Shown: positions 9,268 through 17,219 of the stretch, one piece after another
Layout: each line of letters begins with the position of its first letter
Numbering within the stretch: the first letter of the stretch is position 1
Source: Alloactinosynnema sp. L-07
Lineage (GTDB): Bacteria > Actinomycetota > Actinomycetes > Mycobacteriales > Pseudonocardiaceae
NCBI RefSeq assembly: GCF_900070365.1
Contig: NZ_LN850107.1
Span: 4,216,001 to 4,280,000 of the forward strand
Direction of reading: 5' to 3'
Length of the DNA stretch: 64,000 nt
The notes under the pieces: generated by a model
What the model was told of the DNA's origin: nothing
The model's database searches: none
What the model saw: the letters and a program-made list of their open reading frames with translations, nothing else
Position numbers and translations under genes: made by a program

Positions 9268-9813
9268 ATGCGCAAAGTAACCGCGTCACTGTTCATCTCG
9301 CTCGACGGTGTCGTCGAGTCGCCCGACGAGTGGCAGTTCTCCTTCGACGACGAAATGGGCGCGGCGATGATGCGCGCGCTCGACGAGGCGGACACCGTGC
9401 TGCTGGGCCGAACCACCTACACGGAGTGGGCCGAGTACTGGCCGACCGCGGACGACGAACCGTTCGCTTCGCTGATCAACGGCACCCCCAGGTACGTCGC
9501 CTCCACGACCCTCGACTCCGTCGACGCGTGGCCGAACAGCACGCTGATCAAGGGCACTCTGGCCGAGTGCGTCACCGAACTGCGCCAGGGCGAAGGCGGG
9601 ACGATCACCGTCGCGGGCAGCCCGTCGGTGGTGCGGGCCCTGCTCGATGAGGGCCTGCTCGACGAACTGACGCTGCTGATCCACCCCGTCATCGCGGGCG
9701 GCGGCCGCCGCCGACTCTTCGCCGACACCGCGGCGACGACCGGACTCGAATTGGTCGACTGCACGACGACCAGCGGTGGCGTGCTCATCGCGACCTACCG
9801 ACCGGCTCGGTAG
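9268..9813 (+). CDS. dihydrofolate reductase family protein (RibD C-terminal type)
   Basis: This 181-residue protein has the RibD C-terminal/DHFR-like fold. It opens with VTASLFISLDGVVESPDEW, and carries the NADPH-binding GRTTYTEW and the TVAGSPSVVRALLDEGL segment. AGAAAGG at 9252-9258 supports the ATG at 9268. Proteins of this group are NADPH-dependent reductases of mostly unknown substrate. It follows the hydrolase and is probably controlled by the same TetR regulator. Confidence 0.85.
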   Translation: MRKVTASLFISLDGVVESPDEWQFSFDDEMGAAMMRALDEADTVLLGRTTYTEWAEYWPTADDEPFASLINGTPRYVASTTLDSVDAWPNSTLIKGTLAECVTELRQGEGGTITVAGSPSVVRALLDEGLLDELTLLIHPVIAGGGRRRLFADTAATTGLELVDCTTTSGGVLIATYRPAR

Positions 9814-9816
9814 CGG

Positions 9817-10590
9817 TCAATCCGGCCAGACTGGGGAACGCTTCTCCAGGAAGGCAGCCATGCCTTCCTTCGCCCCCGCCAATTGCGACGCGGCGGCCAT
9901 GACCTCCAACGCGATCGCGTACGCGTCGGCTTCCGGGCGGTCGAGTTGGGCGTAGATGGTCTGCTTCCCCACCGCCCGACTCGCGTCGCTGCCGCGGGTG
10001 GCCCGGCTCAACAGGTCGTCGACTGCCTTGTCGAGGTCCGCGTCGGGGACCACGTAGTTGACCAGGCCCCAGGACTCGGCGGTCTGCGCGTCGATGATGT
10101 CGCCGGTCAGCGCGAGTTCTAGCAAGCGTTTGCGGCCGATCGAGCGGGCTACGGGGACCGCAGGCGTGTGGCAGAACCAGCCGCCTTTGCCGCCGGGGAG
10201 GGCGAATCCCGCGGATTCGGCGGCGACGGCCAGGTCGCAGCTGGCCACCAGCTGACAGCCCGCCGCCGTGGCCAGGCCGTGCACGCGGGCGATGACCACC
10301 TGGGGCACGGATTGGATCGTGCGCATCAGGTCGGTGCAGAGTTCGAGGAGTTCGCGCACACCGGCCAGGTCGCGGGCGGCGACGTCGGCGAAGTCGTGGC
10401 CGGAGGAGAACACCGGGCCCGCGCCCGCCAACACGATGCCGGTGGCGTCGGACTCCCCCGCGGCACGGAAGGCGGTCAGCAACTCGGCCAGGTGGTCGCC
10501 GGACAGCGAATTGCGGCGGGTGGGCCGGTTCATCGTGATCCGGACGACGCGGTCGGTGCGTTCTACGAGGATGTGCTGGTACTCGGCCAT
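9817..10590 (-). CDS. enoyl-CoA hydratase/isomerase family protein
   Basis: This 257-residue crotonase-fold protein shows oxyanion-hole segments SSGHDFADV (about residue 67) and GLATAAGCQLVASCDLA (about residues 105-121). The C-terminal part LALTGDIIDAQTAESWGLVNYVV is typical of the family. It most resembles the ECHDC3-like branch, and the usual catalytic glutamates are not obvious, so hydratase activity on a given acyl-CoA is uncertain. It is single and convergent with the upstream reductase gene. Confidence 0.85.
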   Translation of the reverse strand: MAEYQHILVERTDRVVRITMNRPTRRNSLSGDHLAELLTAFRAAGESDATGIVLAGAGPVFSSGHDFADVAARDLAGVRELLELCTDLMRTIQSVPQVVIARVHGLATAAGCQLVASCDLAVAAESAGFALPGGKGGWFCHTPAVPVARSIGRKRLLELALTGDIIDAQTAESWGLVNYVVPDADLDKAVDDLLSRATRGSDASRAVGKQTIYAQLDRPEADAYAIALEVMAAASQLAGAKEGMAAFLEKRSPVWPD

Positions 10591-10666
10591 ATCCCGACCG
10601 TACTCGCGAACAGGCTGACCGCAGGCCGACGCACGTGGAGATCACCCGGCACCACGACCCAGACCC

Positions 10667-10897
10667 CGCAACCTGCACGTCTTCAGCCCCGACTGCCCCG
10701 AGACCGTCCGCCATCGCAAGTTCCGGGACTGGCTGATCGGGCACCAGGACGACCTTGCCCGCTACCGCGACGCGAAACACGCCGCCGCCGCGGAGACCAC
10801 GGCGGCGGCGGGAGTCATCGTGGACTACAACCGGCACAAGGAGCCGATCATCCGGGACATCTATGACCGGATGTTCCGTGCCGGCGGCCTGCTTTAG
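10667..10897 (+). pseudogene. grpB (UPF0157) remnant, C-terminal part only
   Basis: The plus strand encodes RNLHVFSPDCPETVRHRKF and then RDWLIGHQDDLARY, ending in RDIYDRMFRAGGLL and a stop. This matches the C-terminal third of GrpB-family nucleotidyltransferase-like proteins. No start codon or N-terminal domain remains: the frame meets a stop about 60 bases upstream, and the sequence before RNLHV is unrelated. Its stop overlaps the 3' end of meaA on the other strand. It fills most of the 303-base gap between the hydratase and meaA. Confidence 0.7.
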
Positions 10898-12912
10898 CCC
10901 AGCTTGTTGGCCTCGCGGATGACGTTGACGATCTCGGCCATGATCTGGGTCATCTCGTAGTCCTTCGGCGTGAACACCCTGGCCACGCCACGCGCGGTCA
11001 GGATCTTCGCGTCGTCGGGGGGGATGATGCCGCCGACGACCACCGGAATGTCCCCGGCACCGGCGGCGCGCAGGCCGTCGACCACGGCGGGGACGGCGTC
11101 GAGGTGTGAGCCGGACAGGATGGACAGGCCGACCACGTGCACGCCCTCCTGCACCGCGGCCGCGACGATCTGGTCCGGGGTCAGCCGGATGCCCTGGTAG
11201 ACGACCTCGAAGCCGGTGTCGCGGGCCCGTACGGCGATTTGCTCGGCGCCGTTGGAGTGGCCGTCGAGGCCGGGCTTGCCGACCAGCATGCGCAGCCGCT
11301 CGCCCAGTTCCTCGCCGGTCGCCTTGACTCGGTCGCGGACGGTCGCCAGTTCGGCACCCGCCTCGCCGCCCGCCGAGGCGCCGGAGACGCCGGTGGGGGC
11401 GCGGTACTCGCCGAACACCTCGCGCAGGGCCGCTGACCACTCGCCGGTGGTGACGCCTGCCCTGGCGCAGGCGAGGGTGGCCTCCATCAGATTGGACTCG
11501 GTCTTGGCCGCGTCGCGCAACACGCGAAGGGACTCGGTGGCGGCGTCGTTGTCGCGGGCCGCGCGCCAGCGCTTGACCGCCTCGACGGCCTCCCGCTCGC
11601 CTGCCGGGTCGACCGTCTCGATCGCCTTGGCGCCCTCGGCCTGCAGCGGGCTGGGCTCGGTGGTGTCGAACTTGTTGACCCCGACGATGGTCTGCTCGCC
11701 CGCCTCGATCCGCCTGCGGAACTCGGCCAGGGAGCCGACCATCTGGGTCTTCATGTACCCGGACTCGACCGCCGGGACCGCGCCACCCATCGCCTGCACG
11801 CGGTCGATCTCCTCGCGCGCGCCGGTGATGATCTCGTTGACCTTGGCCTCGATGACCGGGGAGCCGTCGAAGATGTCCTCGTACTCCAGCAGGTCGGTCT
11901 CGTAGGCGAGGACCTGCTGCATCCGCAGCGCCCACTGCTGGTCCCACGGGCGCGGCAGGCCGAGCGCCTCGTTCCACGCGGGCAGCTGGATGGCGCGGGC
12001 GCGGGCCTTGCGCGACAACGACACCGCGAGCATCTCCAGCACGATGCGCTGGACGTTGTTCTCCGGCTGGGCCTCGGTCAGGCCGAGGGAGTTGACCTGC
12101 ACGCCGTAGCGGAAGCGGCGCTGCTTGGCGTTGGTGATGCCGTAGCGGTCGCGGGTGATCTCGTCCCACAGCTCGGTGAACGCCCGCATCTTGCACATCT
12201 CTTCGACGAACCGGACGCCCGCGTTGACGAAGAAGGAGATCCGCTGGACGACCTCGCCGAACTTCTCGGCGGGCACCTGCCCGGAGTCGCGCACCGCGTC
12301 GAGCACCGCGATTGCCGTGCACATCGCGTAGGCGACCTCCTGCACGGGCGTCGCGCCGACCTCCTGCAGGTGGTAGCTGCAGATGTTGATCGGGTTCCAG
12401 TTCGGCACATTGGTGACCGTCCACGCGACCATGTCGGTGATCAGCCGCAGGCTCGGCCCCGGCGGGAAGACATAGGTGCCGCGGGACAGGTATTCCTTGA
12501 TGATGTCGTTCTGCGTGGTACCCGCGAGCTTGGCGACGACCTCGTGCCAGTCGGTGCCCTCGGCCTCGGCCTGCTCCTGGGCCACCGAGACGTAGAGCGA
12601 CAGCAGCCACATGGCCGTCGCGTTGATCGTCATCGAGGTGTTGGCGCCCGCGAGCGGGATCTGGTCGAACAGGGTGCGCATGTCACCGAGATGGGTGACG
12701 GGCACGCCGACCTTGCCGACCTCGCCCTTGGCGAGCTCGTGGTCGGGGTCGTAGCCGGTCTGCGTCGGCAAGTCGAAGGCGACGGACAGGCCGGTCTGCC
12801 CCTTGGCCAGGTTGCGGCGGTACAGCTCGTTCGACTTCGCCGCGGAGGAGTGACCGGCGTAAGTGCGCATGACCCACGGACGGTCACGCTCACGGTCTGT
12901 GGGGTACGGCAC
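10894..12912 (-). CDS. meaA: MeaA-type methylmalonyl/ethylmalonyl-CoA mutase
   Basis: This 672-residue adenosylcobalamin-dependent mutase has the substrate TIM barrel at the N-terminus (RPWVMRTYAGHSSAAKSN opening) and a B12-binding domain at the C-terminus with the DGHSNG motif, His552 being the lower axial ligand. The opening and overall length match MeaA/ethylmalonyl-CoA mutase of the ethylmalonyl-CoA pathway better than methylmalonyl-CoA mutase large subunits. It starts at GTG 12912 with GGAGG at 12920-12924. In Streptomyces meaA lies next to ccr; here a prophage repressor sits directly upstream instead. Confidence 0.88.
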   Translation of the reverse strand: MPYPTDRERDRPWVMRTYAGHSSAAKSNELYRRNLAKGQTGLSVAFDLPTQTGYDPDHELAKGEVGKVGVPVTHLGDMRTLFDQIPLAGANTSMTINATAMWLLSLYVSVAQEQAEAEGTDWHEVVAKLAGTTQNDIIKEYLSRGTYVFPPGPSLRLITDMVAWTVTNVPNWNPINICSYHLQEVGATPVQEVAYAMCTAIAVLDAVRDSGQVPAEKFGEVVQRISFFVNAGVRFVEEMCKMRAFTELWDEITRDRYGITNAKQRRFRYGVQVNSLGLTEAQPENNVQRIVLEMLAVSLSRKARARAIQLPAWNEALGLPRPWDQQWALRMQQVLAYETDLLEYEDIFDGSPVIEAKVNEIITGAREEIDRVQAMGGAVPAVESGYMKTQMVGSLAEFRRRIEAGEQTIVGVNKFDTTEPSPLQAEGAKAIETVDPAGEREAVEAVKRWRAARDNDAATESLRVLRDAAKTESNLMEATLACARAGVTTGEWSAALREVFGEYRAPTGVSGASAGGEAGAELATVRDRVKATGEELGERLRMLVGKPGLDGHSNGAEQIAVRARDTGFEVVYQGIRLTPDQIVAAAVQEGVHVVGLSILSGSHLDAVPAVVDGLRAAGAGDIPVVVGGIIPPDDAKILTARGVARVFTPKDYEMTQIMAEIVNVIREANKLG

Positions 12913-12915
12913 CGG

Positions 12916-13257
12916 TTAACCTCCGTTAATCTTCCGCCTGTTCGGCGAAGCGTACTGGTCAGTAACGCTATTCGACCCCCTTCCTGTGCCCACGCTCACT
13001 GGACCCGCCGCGCCGACCAAGTAGGTGACGTCGCCGAGGAGTGAGTCCGGCGTGACCTCGAAGGCGGCGGCGATGTCCGCCAGGTCTTCGAGTTGCCAAC
13101 GCCTCTGGTCGTTGAGTTGTCGGGATAGGTGGTTCTCGGGCTTGCCGAGGAGCTCGGCGAGTGCCCTCTTGGTTGTGATCCCCCGCATCGCCATGAGAAC
13201 GCGGACGTTCCGCGTGATGGCGTGCTGGATCTCGTCAGCGGTCATGTCGTCAAGCAT
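12916..13257 (-). CDS. XRE-family repressor, candidate prophage immunity repressor
   Basis: This 113-residue protein has a single XRE/lambda-type helix-turn-helix (VRVLMAMRGITTKRALAELL, then GKPENHLSRQLN, about residues 17-50). The segment DIAAAFEVTPDSLLGD follows, as in Cro/C1-type proteins. There is no protease or oligomerisation domain, and the Ser/Gly-rich tail looks unrelated to the fold. It is divergent from the early operon across a palindromic control region, which fits an immunity repressor. The start may be 13257 or the internal Met codon at 13245; neither has a clear ribosome site. Its stop is only three bases from the meaA start. Confidence 0.78.
   Translation of the reverse strand: MLDDMTADEIQHAITRNVRVLMAMRGITTKRALAELLGKPENHLSRQLNDQRRWQLEDLADIAAAFEVTPDSLLGDVTYLVGAAGPVSVGTGRGSNSVTDQYASPNRRKINGG
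12953..12964. promoter_or_regulatory. short inverted repeat upstream of meaA
   Basis: TACTG and CAGTA flank a two-base centre, 41 bases before the meaA start and inside the 3' part of the XRE reading frame. It has the look of a TetR-type operator for meaA. This would be host sequence, which is why it matters for placing the prophage border. No binding protein can be named. Confidence 0.35.
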
Positions 13258-13281
13258 GCCAAGTTACCTGTCAAGTTGGCA
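13257..13281. promoter_or_regulatory. candidate repressor operator (inverted repeat)
   Basis: TGCCAAGTT at 13257-13265 and AAGTTGGCA at 13273-13281 form an inverted repeat with eight of nine positions symmetric and a seven-base spacer. It overlaps the start of the XRE gene, so the repressor could shut off its own transcription here. A further palindrome, CCCACGTGGG, lies at about 13310-13319. Confidence 0.5.
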
Positions 13282-13340
13282 AGACTGCCGTCTGACCTAA
13301 CAGGGATCCCCCACGTGGGTCAGATTCAACATCCAAACCG

Positions 13341-13376
13341 TTGACAGTCTGTCTGTCAGACGGATAACGTCATGAC
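13341..13376 (+). promoter_or_regulatory. early promoter, probably giving a leaderless transcript
   Basis: TTGACA at 13341-13346 and GATAAC at 13363-13368 are 16 bases apart. Transcription would begin at about 13375, one or two bases before the ATG at 13377, so the first early message should have no leader. A near-palindrome (GTCTGTCAGAC) fills the spacer and GTCATGAC lies just downstream; both could be repressor sites. Confidence 0.55.
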
Positions 13377-13598
13377 ATGACAGACACCACGTCCGAACTC
13401 GCGGCCATTCTGCTGGGCCAGCCGCTAGGCGACTGGGTTCGCGTCAAGCGCGGCGCCGGGCTGTCGTGGTCGCACATCTCCCGAGACCTCTACATCGCCA
13501 CCAGCGGACGCATCTCCAGGACCGGCGAGACCTTGCGAGTCCGTTACCCCGACCCGAGTCCTGACGACGCGGACTCGACCACGCGCCAGACCGCCTGA
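13377..13598 (+). CDS. small putative DNA-binding protein, first early gene
   Basis: This 73-residue protein has the pattern WVRVKRGAGLSWSHISRDL, then TSGRISRTGETLRVRYP. This looks like a compact helix-turn-helix in which LSWSHISRDL and GETLRVRY would be the helices. It is the first gene after the early promoter and divergent from the repressor, the position of Cro or an early activator. No ribosome site precedes the ATG, in keeping with a leaderless start. The role is inferred from position and pattern only. Confidence 0.65.
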   Translation: MTDTTSELAAILLGQPLGDWVRVKRGAGLSWSHISRDLYIATSGRISRTGETLRVRYPDPSPDDADSTTRQTA

Positions 13599-13614
13599 CC
13601 TCTGAACGCAGGAA

Positions 13615-13653
13615 GGGCGGGCCGCCGGATCGCACCCGGCATATGGCCCGCCC
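13615..13653 (+). terminator. nested hairpin after first early gene
   Basis: GGGCGGGCC at 13615-13623 pairs perfectly with GGCCCGCCC at 13645-13653. Inside the loop GCCGG (13624-13628) pairs with CCGGC (13636-13640). It falls 17 bases after the first early gene and before the long operon. It could act as an attenuator that lets only the first gene be expressed at full level. There is no T tract. Confidence 0.5.
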
Positions 13654-13685
13654 ACCACGGATCACCCAACTCAAGGAGCATCACC

Positions 13686-14330
13686 GTGGACAACCCGAGT
13701 ATCGCACCCGACACCGCGATCTCCGACTGGCTCGCCGCCCTGGCGAGCCACCTCGCCCTTCACCCGAACCTTCAGGCGAGCTTCTCGGGCACGACGCGCC
13801 GCGACATCCAGGTTTACCGGCGCGGGTTCGCCAGTCACCTGCATGCGCTGATCGCCTGGGCCGACACGCTCGGCGCGATCGAGCCGATCCGGGTGACCTC
13901 CAACGACCAGAACAACGGCGTGCACCTGCTGTTGTCCGGTCGGATGGACGGTGCCCATCGGCTGAGCGTGACAGTCATCCCGAACGCACCTCACGTGGCC
14001 GCGTTGGCCAGCCACACGAGCCTCGCTGTGGGCGACCGGTTCGACATCTCGCTGATCCGCACCCTGCTCAAGGCCGAGGCCAGCCCCCGTGTCCGCGTGA
14101 TCCGGCACGGCGACATCTACGACGGCACCGTGCTGCGGCGCACCGAGAAGCGCATCGTGCTCGGCGAGTACGCCGCCTGGTATCCGGGCGAGGGCGAGTA
14201 CATCGCCGACGACGGCGACCGGCTGTCGATCCCGCTGAGCGACGGCACCACGGTCATCGAGCACGTCGACGTCACCGTGGTCGACGCTGCGCACGAGCTG
14301 GCTTTGGCCGGTACGCCGGTGACGACGTGA
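13686..14330 (+). CDS. hypothetical early phage protein
   Basis: This 214-residue soluble protein has no family that I recognise. It starts at GTG 13686 after AAGGAG (13673-13678). Residues 1-100 are mixed helix and strand; residues 130-200 are strand-rich with many Asp/Gly turns (GDIYDGTVLRR, WYPGEGEYIADDGD). It begins the chain of overlapping early genes: its stop shares four bases with the next start. Confidence 0.8.
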   Translation: MDNPSIAPDTAISDWLAALASHLALHPNLQASFSGTTRRDIQVYRRGFASHLHALIAWADTLGAIEPIRVTSNDQNNGVHLLLSGRMDGAHRLSVTVIPNAPHVAALASHTSLAVGDRFDISLIRTLLKAEASPRVRVIRHGDIYDGTVLRRTEKRIVLGEYAAWYPGEGEYIADDGDRLSIPLSDGTTVIEHVDVTVVDAAHELALAGTPVTT

Positions 14331-15442
14331 GCGCCGCGATCACGGACCTGCGGCTGCGCCCGTCCGTGCGGTTCACCGACTCGACTGCGCTGGTGGCGCG
14401 CGCGATCTGCCTGGACTGCGGCACCGCCGAGGAGGTGCGCGACTTCGACGAGGGGCGGGCCTGGGAAGCGGACCACGAGGGCTGCCCGGCCGTGGTCGAC
14501 CAGGCGCACGGGGAGGCGCTGGCGATCGAGGCCGCGCGGGCCAGCGGGGCGCTGGCGCTGCGGCTGATCTCGCGCAGCGGTCTCGTGCACATCTCCAGCC
14601 TGCACGAGGTGGACAGCTACCTGTGCGACAGCAGGTCGCCGTTCATCGAGCACACGGCGCTGTCCTCGGACTGCCCGAGCTGCGGGCTGCACGTGTCCTC
14701 CATGCAGGACTTCGCCTACAGGGCTCGGCACGGCGCGATGCAGGGTTACAGCGCGGCCGCGCCGATGGGCGCCCGGCATTGGGCGCGGTTGACCGCGGCC
14801 GAGCAGGCGCGGTGGCTGACGTGGGCGTGCTCGGACAATCCGGAGATGCCCGAGATCGACGAGGCCGCCGACCGTGTGGAGTTGGAGGCCGTGGCCCGGT
14901 GGGCGGCGGACGGGATCGATATCAAGGTGGCCGTGGCGCAGGTGCTGCACGAGACGACGGGCATGGACCCGGCGCCGACTGTGCAGGTCCCGCCGGTGCC
15001 CGACGAGGCCCGCGCGGCTGGCTGGGACGCGCTGATCGCCGCGCGCGACTCCGGTGCGGACCTGTCGCAGGCCTACGCCCGCGCGCTGGACGCGGTGCTG
15101 CTGCCGCTGTACGCGGCGTGGGTGGGCGACCGGCACCTGATGGCTCTGCCGGAGCCGGACGAGGTCGACGAGTCTGGTGCCCGCTGGGGCCAGCTGGTGG
15201 ACGCGACGATGTACGGATCAACGCCGGTGGTGCGGCTCGTGGGCCGCGCGTGGACCGCCGACGACGCCGAGCTGCTCGCCGCCGAGATCGTGGCCGCCGC
15301 CCGCTGGGGTCGCGACCGCGCGGACGAGCTGGGCGCGGACGCTGTCCCCCTCGACGTGGCGCTCGCCCCCTACGCCGCCCGCATGGATGCGCGTCGGGAC
15401 GCGCGCGGCGCCGACGTCGAGCAGTCGGGTGGTGTGTCGTGA
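14327..15442 (+). CDS. hypothetical Cys-containing early phage protein
   Basis: This 371-residue protein begins at GTG 14327 in a GTGA overlap with the gene before it. Residues 20-45 hold CLDCGTAEEV and a following HEGC, a likely zinc site. A second CDS...SDCPSCG set lies near residues 100-125. The rest is Ala-rich and helical with many Asp/Glu. It was probably acquired as part of the early cassette; no enzyme motif is visible. Confidence 0.78.
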   Translation: MSAAITDLRLRPSVRFTDSTALVARAICLDCGTAEEVRDFDEGRAWEADHEGCPAVVDQAHGEALAIEAARASGALALRLISRSGLVHISSLHEVDSYLCDSRSPFIEHTALSSDCPSCGLHVSSMQDFAYRARHGAMQGYSAAAPMGARHWARLTAAEQARWLTWACSDNPEMPEIDEAADRVELEAVARWAADGIDIKVAVAQVLHETTGMDPAPTVQVPPVPDEARAAGWDALIAARDSGADLSQAYARALDAVLLPLYAAWVGDRHLMALPEPDEVDESGARWGQLVDATMYGSTPVVRLVGRAWTADDAELLAAEIVAAARWGRDRADELGADAVPLDVALAPYAARMDARRDARGADVEQSGGVS

Positions 15443-15954
15443 GCGCGGCGAGCCTGCCCCCGGAGTCGGCGGCCGACCGTGTGCGCCGCGAGGTCGGCGA
15501 CCTCGTGTCCCGCATGGTGCACGCCGCCCACGGCAAGGCCGGGTTCCGCACGGTCCCGTTCCTGCCGGGGTCGCAGTTGACGCGGTCGGAGCCGCTGCCG
15601 CTGGTGGCGTTGACAACGGCCGTGCGGCTGCGGAACGCGGCGGCGAACCGGGTCGGCGACTACGCAAGGGCCGCCCGCGCCGACGGCGTGACCTGGTGGG
15701 AGATCGCCCGCGCCATGGAGGTGCGCGACTCGGAGGACCAGTCCGCCGCCGAGGTCGCGTTCGCGGCGGTCGCCGGTTCCCGCGTGTCGATGTCGGACCG
15801 GCCGTCGACGTACTGGCGCTGCTTCGACTGCCGGGCCCTGATCACCGAGTTCAGCCCGATCAACGGGCACCCGGTGGATTGCGAGCAGGGCCACGCCGAG
15901 GGCTGCGCGCGGTTCGCCCGCCAGGTCGCCCGGTATGAGAGGCGGAACCGATGA
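15439..15954 (+). CDS. hypothetical early protein with HTH-like segment
   Basis: This 171-residue protein is translationally coupled (GTGA) to the gene before it. ARAADGVTWWEIARAMEVRD at about residues 79-98 looks like a recognition-type helix pair. Residues 118-155 carry WRCFDCRALI and a C...H...C set that could bind zinc. A DNA-binding role is a guess from these two features. Confidence 0.72.
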   Translation: MSAASLPPESAADRVRREVGDLVSRMVHAAHGKAGFRTVPFLPGSQLTRSEPLPLVALTTAVRLRNAAANRVGDYARAARADGVTWWEIARAMEVRDSEDQSAAEVAFAAVAGSRVSMSDRPSTYWRCFDCRALITEFSPINGHPVDCEQGHAEGCARFARQVARYERRNR

Positions 15955-16469
15955 GCGCCGTCTGTCCGAACACCGGTGTCCCGGTGCCGAAGTGCTGGTG
16001 CGCGCAGTGCCGGCGCCCGCTCAGCGTGTCGACGCTGACCGAGCCGCCCGCTCCGTCGCTGGCCGATGACCTGTTCGCGATGGACCGGCCGCGCGACCCG
16101 CAGCGGTGGCCGGTCCGCGATCGGATCTTCTGGATCCTGGTGGCCGCCGCCGCGCTGGTGCTGCTGATCGCGTTCCTGCCCGCGCTGGCCGGTGCACTGT
16201 CGGCGGCGCTGGTTCCCCGGCTGCGGGTGCCGGATCCGCCGACCCGGCACGCGCAGCCGGTGTCGTACACGGTCGGCGCGGTTGCCGTCGACGTGGTTGC
16301 CGTGCTGATGGCGCCGGTGTGGTTCATGTCGGACCTGTTCGAGTCGCCGCGCAAGGTCATCAACCGGTGCCGGGACTGGTGGGGTGCTGACCCGGCCCGC
16401 GCGTGGCTCCTGTTCGAGGTCGCCCTCGTCGCGCTCGTGTTCGTCGCCGTCCTGATCGGGGGGATCTGA
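15951..16469 (+). CDS. small membrane protein with N-terminal Cys motif
   Basis: This 172-residue protein starts in an ATGA overlap. Residues 5-25 hold CPNTG and CWCAQCRRPL, a possible metal site. Hydrophobic spans lie at about residues 62-90 (IFWILVAAAALVLLIAFLP), 108-128 and 152-172, so it should have two or three membrane segments. An early phage membrane protein could act in exclusion or membrane anchoring, but nothing here proves either. Confidence 0.72.
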   Translation: MSAVCPNTGVPVPKCWCAQCRRPLSVSTLTEPPAPSLADDLFAMDRPRDPQRWPVRDRIFWILVAAAALVLLIAFLPALAGALSAALVPRLRVPDPPTRHAQPVSYTVGAVAVDVVAVLMAPVWFMSDLFESPRKVINRCRDWWGADPARAWLLFEVALVALVFVAVLIGGI

Positions 16470-16470
16470 C

Positions 16471-16875
16471 ATGGCGCTGGACCCGAACGTGGTGGCCGCC
16501 TACGAGGCGGTCATGGGAATGATCGGTGACCGGCCGGTGCGGGTTGAGGACCCACGCCTGCGGATGCCGGTGCCGACCGACGTCTTGGGGATGATCGCGA
16601 CGAGCGCGCCCGCCTACTCGGTGCAGGCGATCCCGCTGCACTACGGGATCAACTGCATCCGCAACGAACGCTTCGGCTTCCCCGCTGAGTACAAGCTGGT
16701 CGAGAACCCGGTGCCGCAGACCGATCCGACGTTCGCGGCCCGGTTGGCCGACCTGGTGCTGCCGGTGTTGGACCGCATGCTCGCCGCGGCTGCCGAGCAG
16801 CGCGCCGTAGAGACCGCCGACCTGGCGCCGGGTGAGTCGGTCGAGGCGTGGGACCAGATCAAGAGGATCGGCTGA
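16471..16875 (+). CDS. hypothetical early phage protein
   Basis: This 134-residue protein starts with ATG one base after the preceding stop. It has a central YSVQAIPLHYGINCIRNERF segment and a helical, acidic C-terminus. I do not recognise the family. Its stop overlaps the next start by one base. Confidence 0.75.
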   Translation: MALDPNVVAAYEAVMGMIGDRPVRVEDPRLRMPVPTDVLGMIATSAPAYSVQAIPLHYGINCIRNERFGFPAEYKLVENPVPQTDPTFAARLADLVLPVLDRMLAAAAEQRAVETADLAPGESVEAWDQIKRIG

Positions 16876-17219
16876 TGACCGCGCTCATGACCGTCCTCGC
16901 GGGCGGCAACGACCGGCCGCTGTTCGAGATCGAGGACCAGCCCGGTGACTGCTCCCCCGGCTGCCCGTGCGAGACCGATGGCTCCGACTACGGCGCCCGC
17001 TGGGTTCCCGTCCGTGAGAGGCGGGGCCGGGACGCGGCGCGGCTGATGTACCAGCAGGCCCGGAACGTGCTCGCCGTGATCTCCCCGGACTCGGACGGCG
17101 ACATCTTCCTCGCGCACCGGCTGCTCGCCCTGGACGTCGGCGAGGACGTCGCCCGCCGCCTGCTCGCCGACCCCGCCTACTCGCTGCCCGCCAACAACCC
17201 GGAGACCACACGACCATGA
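16875..17219 (+). CDS. hypothetical early phage protein
   Basis: This 114-residue protein starts at ATG 16875 in a TGATG overlap. DCSPGCPCETDG near residues 23-34 is a tight Cys cluster that may bind a metal. The remainder is helical (ARLMYQQARNVLAVI). No known family is recognised. It is directly upstream of the exonuclease gene and coupled to it. Confidence 0.72.
   Translation: MTALMTVLAGGNDRPLFEIEDQPGDCSPGCPCETDGSDYGARWVPVRERRGRDAARLMYQQARNVLAVISPDSDGDIFLAHRLLALDVGEDVARRLLADPAYSLPANNPETTRP

Noticed and set aside
9785..12610. 941-residue open frame on the minus strand
   Set aside because: It is an Arg/Gly/Pro-rich shadow spanning the enoyl-CoA hydratase, the intergenic gap and meaA, with no domain. 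The genes in other frames have clear families.
13643..14326. Upstream extension of the 14327 gene
   Set aside because: The frame is open, but it overlaps the whole 13686 gene, has Arg/Pro-rich shadow composition and no ribosome site. GTG 14327 in a GTGA overlap fits the operon style.
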